From positions 1 through 27,248 of the forward strand of contig DHPR01000026.1 in NCBI GenBank assembly GCA_002410925.1: a stretch of 27,248 bases of DNA, in the 5' to 3' direction. Below, piece after piece: positions 8,962 to 17,063 of this stretch. Below the pieces are notes generated by a model. The model was not told the DNA's origin, ran no database searches, and saw only the letters and a list, made by a program, of their open reading frames with translations. This DNA comes from UBA5359 sp002410925 [NCBI: bacterium UBP13_UBA5359] (GTDB lineage: Bacteria; UBP13; UBA5359). The stretch's first letter is position 1, and the number at the start of each line of letters is the position of its first letter. The translations under genes and the position numbers were made by a program.

Positions 8962-9204
8962 TCAGCATATACGGTGCCGTTGTGCCCTTTGGTATAGCTT
9001 TGAGATGGCGAAATGAACATTGAATGTTCTCGTCGACTTCATCTTGCGCACGGCACGATCGTAGGCTCTCTTCAACCCTGCCTCAGACCGCCGAAGAGAA
9101 GGCAGCGATATTTTCTGACGTGGCCCCACAAGCCAACCGGCAATGATGGTTACTATAAAGGCTTCTAAGCTATAAGGGAGCGCCTCCTCTCCATGAAAGC
9201 ATAT
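8962..9204 (-). other. Orphan 80-codon open frame without a start, in the cas6-lplA gap
   Basis: The gap between cas6 and lplA (8809-9227) holds the cas promoter and this open frame. It runs 80 codons from just after a TGA at 9205-9207 to a TGA at 8962-8964. The only ATG comes at codon 55, and there is no ribosome binding site. The composition looks protein-like: a hydrophobic stretch EAFIVTIIAGWLVGP near residues 14-28, followed by a very basic tail rich in Arg and Lys. This could be the remnant of a transposase or another basic protein, but I do not recognise the family. It may also be chance. Immediately downstream is a G-rich tract (GGTAGGGGG on the minus strand). Confidence 0.25.
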
Positions 9205-9227
9205 TCACATGCTAGACTCCGCATCCT

Positions 9228-9956
9228 TCATCGGCGCTCGTTCCATTCCGCTTGCAAATAACGCTCCTGTAGTAAAACAGAGGACCTTTTCAGCTCTGTA
9301 ACGCTCGGTTTATCTTCATAGAGATCAAGATCAAAGCGCTCAGCAAAGCAGGCAATCATCGCTTTCTTTAGCTCTCTCTCCCCTCCGCTGTAGCCTTCCC
9401 GTTCAAGCGTAGTGATAAAATTAAGATGATCTGTATAATGAACGCCGGGCGGTATTTTTAGATATCTTTTTACCGGCAAAATATCCATATCAATAAGTAT
9501 GGTGCCGTGATGCAGCAGTGCTCCGCGTCGCCTGGCTTGAGCATTTCCTGACACCTTACGTCCGTTAATCATGACATCCGATATCCGGCCTAATTCGGCT
9601 GCCAGCCCCTGAGAAGTCAGAGTAGCAGCCAGAGTACCGCATATAAGATTATAAGAATCCTTTATGCTCATCGTATTTGGCAATATCAAAGTAAAATTCA
9701 GATTGCCGTCGTCATGATACACGGTGCCGCCGCCTGAGAAGCGCCGTACCAAAGGTACGCCGTCTTCCCGGCAGCACTCCATATAAACCATATCCGCCAT
9801 CCGTTGCGATATGCCCATAGCCACAGCAGGACCGTTGTGCCAAAAACGGAATATCGGTTCCGATGCTCCTGCGGCAACGGCCTCGAAGAGTGCCTCTTCC
9901 AGGGATATATTGGCGGCAAAATCTTGCTGGCTATAATCGATCAGGCGACAGCGCAT
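9228..9956 (-). CDS. lplA: Lipoate-protein ligase, catalytic domain only (LplA-like)
   Basis: The 242-residue protein belongs to the biotin/lipoate ligase fold (BPL_LplA_LipB). RRFSGGGTVYHDDGNLN at 71-87 is the lipoyl-AMP binding motif and K134 in GRKVSGNAQ is the conserved lysine; HHGT follows at 149-152. It would attach lipoate (or octanoate) to a lipoyl domain such as GcvH. The C-terminal accessory domain of E. coli LplA (about 340 residues) is absent. The protein therefore resembles two-part ligases or octanoyl/lipoyl transferases of the same fold, and ligase versus transferase cannot be decided here. ATG at 9956 lies two bases after the gcvT stop, so the two genes are cotranscribed and GcvH is the likely acceptor. 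Confidence 0.85.
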   Translation of the reverse strand: MRCRLIDYSQQDFAANISLEEALFEAVAAGASEPIFRFWHNGPAVAMGISQRMADMVYMECCREDGVPLVRRFSGGGTVYHDDGNLNFTLILPNTMSIKDSYNLICGTLAATLTSQGLAAELGRISDVMINGRKVSGNAQARRRGALLHHGTILIDMDILPVKRYLKIPPGVHYTDHLNFITTLEREGYSGGERELKKAMIACFAERFDLDLYEDKPSVTELKRSSVLLQERYLQAEWNERR

Positions 9957-9958
9957 TC

Positions 9959-11062
9959 TCAGCTTTTTCCCGCCTTTATCTCTACAAACGGCTTGGGTAT
10001 TATCGCCAGCGGCAACCGGCGTTGTCTGACCTGAGCTTCCAACCTGATACCAGCCGAAGCATACGGCTCAAGGACGTAGGCCATACCGATATCCTCTTTT
10101 CTAATCGGAGAATAGGCTCCGCTGGTAACATGTCCTACCTGCTCTTCGCCGCTGAATATGGGATATCCCTGACGCGGAACGGATCTCTCCAGCATCTTGA
10201 AACCGACCAACAATTCCACCGGCTCAGTGCGATCCTCGCATTCAAGGGCCGCTCGGCCGATGAAATCGCCTTTATTGAACTTCACCGCCCAGCCCATACC
10301 GGCTTGCAGAGGATTAATGGTTTCGCTAAGCTCATGGCCGTAGAGAGGATATCCGGCCTCTATGCGCAGATTATCTCGAGCACCCAGACCGCAGGGCTTG
10401 GCTCCTCCGGCAGCCAGATGCCCCCAGAGATCCTCTATCTGCTCTATGCTCCACTCGCTCCGATGCAAAAAGAGCTCAAAGCCGTCTTCTCCAGTATAGC
10501 CGGTTCGGGTTATAACGCAGGGGCGCCCCAGAAGATTAATGAAGGCGAGATCGAAATACTTCATATCGGCAGGATTTTCGCTTGTCAGAGGCTTAAGGAT
10601 ATTAGCCGCTATAGGCCCTTGCAAAGCAATCAGAGCATAATTATCAGTCAGATTGCGCAACGATACATCTTTATCAGGCAAGTGTCCCTTCAGCCAGCAG
10701 TAAACGCTCTGCTCGTTAACGGCGTTAGCTACCACCATGTAACTTTCATCGGAGAATCTGTAGACAATCAGATCATCTATAATGCCGCCCTGAGGATTGC
10801 ACATCAAGCTATAGATAGCCCGTCCCGGCGCTATCAAAGCAATATTGTTGGTCAGGCAGAGCTGAAGCAAGTCTATGGCCTCTGGGCCCTCCACCATGAT
10901 CTTGGCCATATGAGAAACATCAAACATGCCGGCCATCTGGCGTACAGCCATATGCTCCTCCAGAATACCGGAGTAATATACAGGCATCTCCCAACCGGCA
11001 TAATCTACCAGCCTGGCCTCCTTATGCATGCCGTTCAAAGGTGTTTTCTTCAACGCAGACAT
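9959..11062 (-). CDS. gcvT: Glycine cleavage system T protein (aminomethyltransferase)
   Basis: GcvT takes the aminomethyl group from lipoylated GcvH, releases ammonia and makes 5,10-methylene-tetrahydrofolate. The 367-residue product has the standard features: GMFDVSHM near 45-52, the catalytic aspartate D97 in GGIIDDL, TGYTGEDGFELF, and the folate-site segment GLGARDNLRIEAGYPLYG. Start choice matters: the frame opens at an ATG 15 bases upstream, but those five codons encode the AAGGAGG ribosome binding site itself, so ATG 11062 is the real start. The gcvH and gcvP genes are not in the window. The gene heads a two-gene operon with lplA. Confidence 0.96.
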   Translation of the reverse strand: MSALKKTPLNGMHKEARLVDYAGWEMPVYYSGILEEHMAVRQMAGMFDVSHMAKIMVEGPEAIDLLQLCLTNNIALIAPGRAIYSLMCNPQGGIIDDLIVYRFSDESYMVVANAVNEQSVYCWLKGHLPDKDVSLRNLTDNYALIALQGPIAANILKPLTSENPADMKYFDLAFINLLGRPCVITRTGYTGEDGFELFLHRSEWSIEQIEDLWGHLAAGGAKPCGLGARDNLRIEAGYPLYGHELSETINPLQAGMGWAVKFNKGDFIGRAALECEDRTEPVELLVGFKMLERSVPRQGYPIFSGEEQVGHVTSGAYSPIRKEDIGMAYVLEPYASAGIRLEAQVRQRRLPLAIIPKPFVEIKAGKS

Positions 11063-11117
11063 CTCTTCCTCCTTCATATAGCTTGCTCAGCCGTTCAGCA
11101 TATCAGCCATTTGTGGT

Positions 11118-11126
11118 ATTATACCA
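11118..11126 (-). promoter_or_regulatory. Extended -10 promoter before gcvT-lplA
   Basis: TGGTATAAT on the minus strand is a perfect extended -10 element (TGn followed by TATAAT at 11118-11123); no good -35 box stands 17 bases upstream. It would give a leader of about 50 bases before gcvT. The box sits inside an 11-base palindrome, GGTATTATACC. No glycine riboswitch is apparent in the 151-base gap. Confidence 0.5.
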
Positions 11127-11213
11127 AGTTTTTCAGCTTTGCGGTCTTTATTTCATCAAACCGATAACAGATTAAACAGCTTTACTGCCAAGCTTACCTA
11201 ACTCATTTTATAC

Positions 11214-13484
11214 TTACAAACGCAACCTGTCTATCAATCCGCTGTATCTTTCAGTAACTTTATCGTTATTAACCGCTATTTGCAATGCCCGAGGACTGCC
11301 GATAATAACCGCCAGTTTTTTGGCACGGGTGACTGCTGTATAGAGCAGATTGCGCTGAAGCATCATATAATGCTGTTTCAACAACGGCAGAATGATTATC
11401 GGATATTCACTCCCCTGCGATTTATGGACTGAAACAGCATAGGCTAAAGAGAGTTCATCCAGTTCGGAAAAATCATAATCTACTTCTCGCCCATCAACAT
11501 TGATTCTTAGCACTTGCTCCACCGTATCAATACCGGTTATGCGTCCTATATCGCCGTTATAGACATCCTTATCATAATTATTGACCGTCTGCATAATCTT
11601 ATCGCCGCATTTGAAGCGACGCCCCCCTCTCACCAGCTCCCTCCCCCGGGGATTGAGACGATCCTGTAAAGCATTGTTAAGGTTAATCACGCCCAGCAGC
11701 CCTCTGTGCATAGGTACCAAAACCTGTATCTGCTCAAAAGAATCTACAAGATACTTCCGGGGCAAGCGTTCTGTACAGAGAGAAAGAACGGCTTCAAGTA
11801 CTTTGGGGGGATCTTCCTCCCTGATAAAAAAGAAATCACCGGTATCATCACGGCCGGCCGGCCTGGGCATCCGACCGGAATTTATCCGATGGGCATTGGT
11901 AACTATCAGGCTGCCACCCGCCTGGCGATAGATATGATTGAGCCGAATCACCTCTGCTCTGCCGGAGTTTATCAGGTCGCAGAGCAGATTACCGGCTCCC
12001 ACCGATGGCAATTGATCTGCATCTCCTACCAAAATAAGTGATGCCCCGGGAGGCAGGGCTTTGAACAGATGATAGCCCAGAACAATATCTATCATAGAAG
12101 CTTCATCCACTATTACCAAATCCGCATCAAGAGGATTGCCCTCATTGCGTTTGAAACCTCTTTCTGAAGGGCTATATTCCAGCAGACGATGGATAGTCCT
12201 GGCTTCCTGACCGGTAGCTTCGGCCATACGCTTGGCCGCTCTGCCCGTAGGAGCACAGAGAGCAATTTTACATCCATAGCGGCTATGCAAACCTATTATA
12301 GCCTTTATTATAGTGGTTTTGCCTGTTCCCGGCCCACCGGTAATTATCAGCAGACGCCTCTGCCGTGATGCCTCAACAGCCTTTATCTGCTGTGGTGCCA
12401 GGTTAATATGCCCTTTGGGCGTAGCCTGAAGGCTAAAGGTTGAGGGCTGAAGACCATCTTGATCTACCAGATTAGCCTGAACAACCGATCCAAAACTCCG
12501 GCTCTCGGCTCCTGGTGCCTGCCTTTTACACCCGTCCATATTCTCATCAACGGGTGCCATATCCGCCAGACGCCTAACATGCCAGGCAACTCCCGCCTCA
12601 GCATAACGAAAGGCCTTCAGATAAGCCCTCCTTGGTTGAAAACCCTCTTCGATAAAGATAGCATCATCATATTGAAGAGCATCTATTTGGGGTAACAAGA
12701 GATTTGCATCCATCTCCAGAGCCGCGGCTGCTTTTGCCGCCAGACGGTCCTCCGGCATATATACATGTCCTTCATCTGCAGCCGCACGGAGCTGATGAAT
12801 CAAAGCGGCCTTTAATCTTTCCGGAGAGTTATCCGGCAAACCCAATTGCCTGGCTATACGATCAGCCGTCTTAAAGCCGATGCCAAAGATATCGAAAGCC
12901 AGCCGGTAAGGATTACGACTGACTATATTCAGTGCATCCTCACCGTAAGTCTTATATATTCGGACGGCATACGCGGCACTTATGCCATGTCCCTGCAGCC
13001 AGAGCATGACCTCTTTAATCTCGCGCTGCTCCTCCCAGGCGCGCCCGATCATGGCAATGCGTGCCTGACCGATACCGGGAACCTCTGACAGACGCTCTAT
13101 ATTGTTTTCAATAATATGTAGGGTATCGATCCCAAAGCAATCCACTATCCTGCCTGCCATGACCGGGCCGATACCTTTGATAAGCCCTGAACCGAGGTAT
13201 TTACGTATGCCTTCCACTGTAGCAGGGTAAACAGGGTTAAAGCGCTCTGCCTTGAACTGCTCTCCATAACGGGGATTGGTTATCCAGTAGCCGTACAGCT
13301 TAAGAGTTTCCCCGGGGTTGATACCCAGAAGATTACCAACAACCGTAACAGGATCACGCCGTCCCCGTATCCGAACATTAGCCACAGTGTAGCCATTATC
13401 CTCATTACAATAGATAATATGGTCCAGCAAACCTTCAAGTTCCATTATGTCCGGTTTATCACCAGATGCCGTTTCATGTTTCAT
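11214..13484 (-). CDS. recD2: RecD2-type ATP-dependent 5'-3' DNA helicase
   Basis: RecD2 is a superfamily 1B helicase of bacteria lacking RecBCD, active in mismatch and recombination repair. The 756-residue product has the RecD2-specific N-terminal region, helix-hairpin-helix elements (IKGIGPVMAGRI near 102-113, PGIGQARI at 136-143, GIGFKTADRI at 201-210), Walker A GGPGTGKTT at 383-391, DEAS at 460-463, GDADQLPSVGAG at 487-498 and the C-terminal SVHKSQGSE motif of UvrD-like helicases. ATG 13484 is preceded by GGAG; an ATG 15 bases upstream has no ribosome binding site. Residues about 311-357 are a low-complexity insert just before the helicase core, partly encoded by a dispersed repeat. The protein is slightly longer than most RecD2 for this reason. 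Confidence 0.93.
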   Translation of the reverse strand: MKHETASGDKPDIMELEGLLDHIIYCNEDNGYTVANVRIRGRRDPVTVVGNLLGINPGETLKLYGYWITNPRYGEQFKAERFNPVYPATVEGIRKYLGSGLIKGIGPVMAGRIVDCFGIDTLHIIENNIERLSEVPGIGQARIAMIGRAWEEQREIKEVMLWLQGHGISAAYAVRIYKTYGEDALNIVSRNPYRLAFDIFGIGFKTADRIARQLGLPDNSPERLKAALIHQLRAAADEGHVYMPEDRLAAKAAAALEMDANLLLPQIDALQYDDAIFIEEGFQPRRAYLKAFRYAEAGVAWHVRRLADMAPVDENMDGCKRQAPGAESRSFGSVVQANLVDQDGLQPSTFSLQATPKGHINLAPQQIKAVEASRQRRLLIITGGPGTGKTTIIKAIIGLHSRYGCKIALCAPTGRAAKRMAEATGQEARTIHRLLEYSPSERGFKRNEGNPLDADLVIVDEASMIDIVLGYHLFKALPPGASLILVGDADQLPSVGAGNLLCDLINSGRAEVIRLNHIYRQAGGSLIVTNAHRINSGRMPRPAGRDDTGDFFFIREEDPPKVLEAVLSLCTERLPRKYLVDSFEQIQVLVPMHRGLLGVINLNNALQDRLNPRGRELVRGGRRFKCGDKIMQTVNNYDKDVYNGDIGRITGIDTVEQVLRINVDGREVDYDFSELDELSLAYAVSVHKSQGSEYPIIILPLLKQHYMMLQRNLLYTAVTRAKKLAVIIGSPRALQIAVNNDKVTERYSGLIDRLRL
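12421..12452. repeat. Short dispersed-type repeat inserted in frame in recD2
   Basis: The run CTGAAGGCTAAAGG / TGAGGGCTGAAG (plus strand) is a near-iterated GGCTGAAGG-type sequence. Repeats of this kind are often seen between genes in uncultured bacterial genomes. Here it is translated as LQPSTFSLQATP, part of a linker of about 47 residues between the N-terminal region and the helicase core of RecD2. The reading frame is preserved. Confidence 0.5.
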
Positions 13485-13506
13485 ATAAGCTCCGTGCATG
13501 TATGTA

Positions 13507-13512
13507 ATTATA
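13507..13512 (-). promoter_or_regulatory. Possible -10 box of recD2
   Basis: TATAAT on the minus strand lies 23 bases before the recD2 ATG, which would give a very short leader containing little more than the GGAG site. No clear -35 box stands 17 bases upstream; that position falls in the structured element at 13521-13585. This is a weak call from one box. Confidence 0.3.
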
Positions 13513-13520
13513 TAAGGATA

Positions 13521-13585
13521 GGGGCCGGGTGTTTATATCCATCATTCTTCGAACGCTAAACATCAACACCTGGCCCCCGAAGAAT
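13521..13585. repeat. Interlocked double inverted-repeat element, copy A
   Basis: The 65-base element holds two overlapping inverted repeats in the order a-b-a'-b'. Arm a is GGGGCCGGGTGTT (13521-13533) and a' is AACACCTGGCCCC (13565-13577); they are complementary except for one G-T pair. Arm b is ATTCTTCG (13544-13551) and b' is CGAAGAAT (13578-13585), an exact complement. It lies between the 3' end of the deacetylase gene and recD2. A homologous copy on the opposite strand is at 21762-21825. Possible natures are a REP-like element mobilised by a Y1 (RAYT) transposase, or a structured RNA or DNA site; none is proven. Confidence 0.7.
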
Positions 13586-13608
13586 TTGGGGATTTAAACC
13601 TCATTATA

Positions 13609-14568
13609 TTATAATAGTGCAGACAGAGGAACTATTCGTACTCCTGCAGCAGCAAAATCAGAAAGAGCACTTTCCAGAGCGCTAGCCGTATTAGGGCGGT
13701 CATGACCTATGGCTATGGCTTTACCCTTATCACGAGCCAGATCTATGACCTTGCGCAATTGTCCGGTAATATAGCCGCTATCATTGCTGCCGTCTAGAAA
13801 TATATCGCGCTGCAAATAGGCAACACCTGCGCCGGCAGCGGCAGATGCGGCTGTGGAATTGGAGGTGGTCAGAGAATCCAGAAAGAAGAAATCCCTCTTT
13901 GAAAGAGCACGCATCACCGCCGCCATAGTATCCGCATCAGCAGTAGCCTTGGATCCCATGTGGTTGTTAACACCGATTGCTCCCGGCACATCGACAAGCG
14001 CTTCTTTTATCCGAGCCTCAATCTCTCTGCCGGTCATGGATGTTTTAATGGTATTTTCTTCAAATGCCAATGAGCCGTTTTCAGGCTCCATCGGAAGATG
14101 CAGCAAGACTTCCCTTCCTTGTCGTGCGGCCTGAAGAGCAATTGAGCGGCTATGCGGCAGCCCTGGAAGAACGGCAAAAGTTAAAGGAGCGTCCATCTCA
14201 AGGAAGGGACGCCCATCGCTATAACCGAAATCATCTATTACTATGGCGGCTATCGCCCCTGCCCGGCCGGCCGGGTGGAGGCTCTTTTTATCCTTAGGCG
14301 GTCTATCAGGAGCTAGAAAGGGAAAACGCTTTCCAGCCCTCTCTTTGATGTTCTTTATATCAGGAAGATCAGGGCGCTTACGCTGTTTAATGAGGCTATC
14401 TCTTTTGCTATCAGAAGGCCGTATTTGTCCAATCCGCTCACTTTTTTCTTTAGGTATCAGGCGTATGCCTTCATAATTGGCTCTAAAATAAGCATAAGAG
14501 GTTATAAGTAGCGCCAATATGATTATGGCTTTCCAATTGGCTGATTTGTGTCGTTTTCTACGGCCCAC
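13609..14568 (-). CDS. Divergent polysaccharide deacetylase family protein (YibQ/DUF610-like)
   Basis: The protein belongs to the divergent polysaccharide deacetylase family (PF04748), related to NodB-type carbohydrate esterases and found mainly in diderms. A basic N-terminus is followed by one membrane anchor (about 13-29), a charged linker rich in Lys, Arg and Pro (30-100), and the catalytic domain from about 105. Visible motifs are IDDFG at 111-115, LHLPMEP at 156-162, GVNNHMGSKAT at 199-209 and FLDS at 229-232. GTG at 14568 follows a GGGGGA tract; the frame also opens at a TTG at 14613 with no ribosome binding site. As the last gene of the ftsEX-envC-ctpA cluster it probably acts on periplasmic glycans during division. 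Its substrate is not known from sequence. Confidence 0.85.
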   Translation of the reverse strand: MGRRKRHKSANWKAIIILALLITSYAYFRANYEGIRLIPKEKSERIGQIRPSDSKRDSLIKQRKRPDLPDIKNIKERAGKRFPFLAPDRPPKDKKSLHPAGRAGAIAAIVIDDFGYSDGRPFLEMDAPLTFAVLPGLPHSRSIALQAARQGREVLLHLPMEPENGSLAFEENTIKTSMTGREIEARIKEALVDVPGAIGVNNHMGSKATADADTMAAVMRALSKRDFFFLDSLTTSNSTAASAAAGAGVAYLQRDIFLDGSNDSGYITGQLRKVIDLARDKGKAIAIGHDRPNTASALESALSDFAAAGVRIVPLSALL

Positions 14569-14625
14569 TATTGCATTCCCCCAAAGCCGGATTATATTCT
14601 TACCCGGATGCAATCAATTGAAGTG

Positions 14626-15873
14626 TTAGCTTGCCTTCTTCAGCGGCTGTCCGGCTTTAAGCACTTCCAAAGCTTTCTCCAACTGAGTATCTTTGCGCTT
14701 CTTGGCATCATCCTCGGTCAACCGAACCTCTATATCGGGAACAATCTTATCACGACTTACGTCCCGTCCCTTGGGAGTCTGATATTTGGCTGTCGTTACG
14801 GTCAGGCCGGAACCGTCAGGAAGGGGATAAACACTCTGAACGGATCCCTTCCCAAAGGACCTGGTGCCGATAACTTTGCCTCGTCCCATATCCTGAATGG
14901 CACCGGCGACTATCTCCGAAGCACTGGCGCTGCCTTCGTTGATAAGCACAACCAACGGTATGTCGATATATTTGGATTTCAGTGTATCTATTACTTTGAT
15001 ATTCTTCTTGCCGTCGTAATCTTCAATATATTCAGCCACACGCCGATTGCCATCTCTGACTATAACATAGGCATCTCTCTTCTTGCCTCGTTCCTTAACG
15101 GAAACCACCATACCCTCATCTATAAAATGAGCGGCAATTTCTATAGCTACACTCAGCAATCCTCCGGGATCATTACGCAGATCCAGAACCATAGCTTTCA
15201 TACCCTTGGCCTGTAATTTTTCAATCGCTTCCGTAAGCTCCGGCTCACTCTTTTCATTAAAAACTTTCAAATAAGCATAACCTATACTCTCATCAAGCAT
15301 GCGATAATCAACACTTTTTAATTGAATAACACTGCGTGTCAGGGCAAAATCCTTTGGTTTCTCCCAGCCTGAACGCATTACTGTCATCGTTACTTTGGTG
15401 CCTGCCTTGCCCCGGATGCGGCTAACGGCAGTCTTAAGATCCATATCTTTGGTTTCTTTACCATCTATTTTCAGAATCCGGTCTCCGCTTTTCAACCCTA
15501 TTTTATCAGCCGGACTACCGGCAATGGGAGAAACCACCTTTAAAACGTCGTCACTCATTTCTACGACCATGCCCACGCCGTCGAAGTGCCCCTCCTGCTC
15601 TTCCCGCATTTCCTTGAATACATTCGGTTCCATAAACCTGGTATACGGATCATTCAGCGCCTTGAGCATGCCCTCTATAGCTCCGTACATCAGCTTGGTA
15701 TCATCCGTTTTTTCCACAAAATGATTATGAACAAGGCTTAAAACCTGCCAGAAGGATTGCCAAGAGGCAATATCTCCATCAGCTCTCACCAGCCTTAAGC
15801 CGTATCCTGTAACAAAAGAGCCGGCCATCAGTATAAGAATTATACCGATAAAAACTATTCTTTTTAGACGCAT
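14626..15873 (-). CDS. ctpA: Carboxyl-terminal processing protease CtpA (S41 family)
   Basis: This 415-residue periplasmic serine protease trims or degrades envelope proteins, in several bacteria the peptidoglycan hydrolases or their activators. The order is an N-terminal signal or anchor (about 5-25), a short helical region, a PDZ domain (about 97-170) and the S41 catalytic domain. The Ser-Lys dyad is visible: S317 in NEGSASASE and K342 in FGKGSVQ, with Q346 four residues on. ATG 15873 has AAGGAG upstream. It follows the EnvC-like gene by 39 bases; a protease placed next to a murein hydrolase suggests it may control that hydrolase's turnover, but this is inference from position. Confidence 0.94.
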   Translation of the reverse strand: MRLKRIVFIGIILILMAGSFVTGYGLRLVRADGDIASWQSFWQVLSLVHNHFVEKTDDTKLMYGAIEGMLKALNDPYTRFMEPNVFKEMREEQEGHFDGVGMVVEMSDDVLKVVSPIAGSPADKIGLKSGDRILKIDGKETKDMDLKTAVSRIRGKAGTKVTMTVMRSGWEKPKDFALTRSVIQLKSVDYRMLDESIGYAYLKVFNEKSEPELTEAIEKLQAKGMKAMVLDLRNDPGGLLSVAIEIAAHFIDEGMVVSVKERGKKRDAYVIVRDGNRRVAEYIEDYDGKKNIKVIDTLKSKYIDIPLVVLINEGSASASEIVAGAIQDMGRGKVIGTRSFGKGSVQSVYPLPDGSGLTVTTAKYQTPKGRDVSRDKIVPDIEVRLTEDDAKKRKDTQLEKALEVLKAGQPLKKAS

Positions 15874-15912
15874 ATATTTATGCTCCTTCTACTTCGGATT
15901 AGGATAGATTTA

Positions 15913-17052
15913 TCATCCGCCCCGAGGATTAACCGGAACTCCATTTCGCCGGACCTCAAAGTGAACATGAGGTCCGGTGCTGAAACCGGTACTGCCGGCA
16001 TAGGCAATCACCTGGCCCTGATTGACTCTCTTTCCGGCATGAGAGGCAATACGAGAATTATGTGCATATAAAGTGGATAATCCTCCTCCATGATCTATGA
16101 TGACAACCAGACCATATCCTCCCCAATTGCCGGTGTAGATAACCTCTCCTGCAGCTGATGCGCAAACCGGCGTTCCCATGGGCACAGCAATATCTATGCC
16201 GGTATGCATCCGCCTTGTCTTGAATATAGGATGTGTTCGGTAACCAAATCCCGAAGTTATCCTTCCGTTGACAGGCAGCGCGAAACTTCCCTGCCAGGCT
16301 ACAGCATTTCTGCGACGCCCCTGCGGTGTGTTCATAAGACGCCGAATCATTCTCTCTACCTGGTTGGAACTGATCTCTAATTGTGCCAGCTCCTGCTCGT
16401 ATCTGGCACGCTGCGCCCTTATATCCTGCAAAGCAGCTCCCTGTGCCCAGGCCTGCGCTCGATAAACACGTTCCTTCTGACTTACCTGTTGCTTGAGATA
16501 ATTGATTTCCTGCTGTTTAGCGGTCACTTCCCGTTCAGTAGCTGCCAGCGCCTCCTTCTGTCGAATAAAATCCTTCAGTATATTCAAATCCTGACGGGCC
16601 ACCAGACGCAAAAAATTCAGACGATTGACAAAAGAGCTGAAATTACCGGCACCCAGAAAAACCTCCATGCAAGAAACACGGCCATATTTGTACATGCGTA
16701 CCAGACGATCTTCAAGATCGTGGTGATGCTGCTTCGTGCGTACCCTGGCTTCCTGCAGCCTGACCTGAACGGCGGCAAGCTCCATTTTAACCGTAGCCAG
16801 ATGATCACTTACCCTATCCAGCTCACAGCGCGTTTGTGCCAGCGCTCCCCGGGTACGGTTGAGATCTGTTCTTGTACGCCTTTCCTGCTGTTTTATATGA
16901 GAAAGCTTATTCCTTTGCTGACGCATAAGCTGTTGTATCCGGTTAAGTTTGCTCCGCTGTGATCGCAAGCTTACCGCAGCATCGGACGCCGGAACCGACA
17001 ATAGAGTCAGCGCCAGTATCAAAGCTGCTATTCTTGTTCTCATACCATGCAT
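15913..17052 (-). CDS. envC: EnvC-like murein hydrolase (activator) with M23/LytM domain
   Basis: The 379-residue exported protein has a signal peptide (about 5-26), long coiled coils (about 28-120 and 160-242) around the RMYKYGRVSCMEVFLGA segment typical of EnvC/CwlO-type proteins, and a C-terminal LytM domain (about 255-379). In E. coli the EnvC LytM domain is degenerate and only activates amidases. Here the zinc and catalytic residues are all present: H283 and D287 in HTGID, H331 in LYAH, and H362/H364 in HVHFE. It may therefore cut peptidoglycan itself. ATG 17052 has AAGGAG seven bases upstream. It lies 11 bases after ftsX, as expected for the coiled-coil partner of FtsEX. Confidence 0.92.
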   Translation of the reverse strand: MHGMRTRIAALILALTLLSVPASDAAVSLRSQRSKLNRIQQLMRQQRNKLSHIKQQERRTRTDLNRTRGALAQTRCELDRVSDHLATVKMELAAVQVRLQEARVRTKQHHHDLEDRLVRMYKYGRVSCMEVFLGAGNFSSFVNRLNFLRLVARQDLNILKDFIRQKEALAATEREVTAKQQEINYLKQQVSQKERVYRAQAWAQGAALQDIRAQRARYEQELAQLEISSNQVERMIRRLMNTPQGRRRNAVAWQGSFALPVNGRITSGFGYRTHPIFKTRRMHTGIDIAVPMGTPVCASAAGEVIYTGNWGGYGLVVIIDHGGGLSTLYAHNSRIASHAGKRVNQGQVIAYAGSTGFSTGPHVHFEVRRNGVPVNPRGG

Positions 17053-17063
17053 GAAACCGCTCC

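Noticed and set aside
8809-9227. CRISPR array between cas6 and lplA
   Set aside because: No repeated unit of 25-40 bases occurs in this gap.
9863-11167. 434-codon open frame on the plus strand
   Set aside because: It is antisense to lplA and gcvT, which have full family motifs; its translation has no domain logic and no ribosome binding site.
11063-11213. Glycine riboswitch upstream of gcvT
   Set aside because: The gap is short and I could not find the paired conserved aptamer cores; only an extended -10 promoter is visible.
13521-13585. Classic H-type pseudoknot or HDV-like ribozyme reading of the interlocked repeats
   Set aside because: There are no bases between a' and b' to cross a 13-bp stem, and there is no P4-like hairpin; alternative hairpins or a DNA site fit better.
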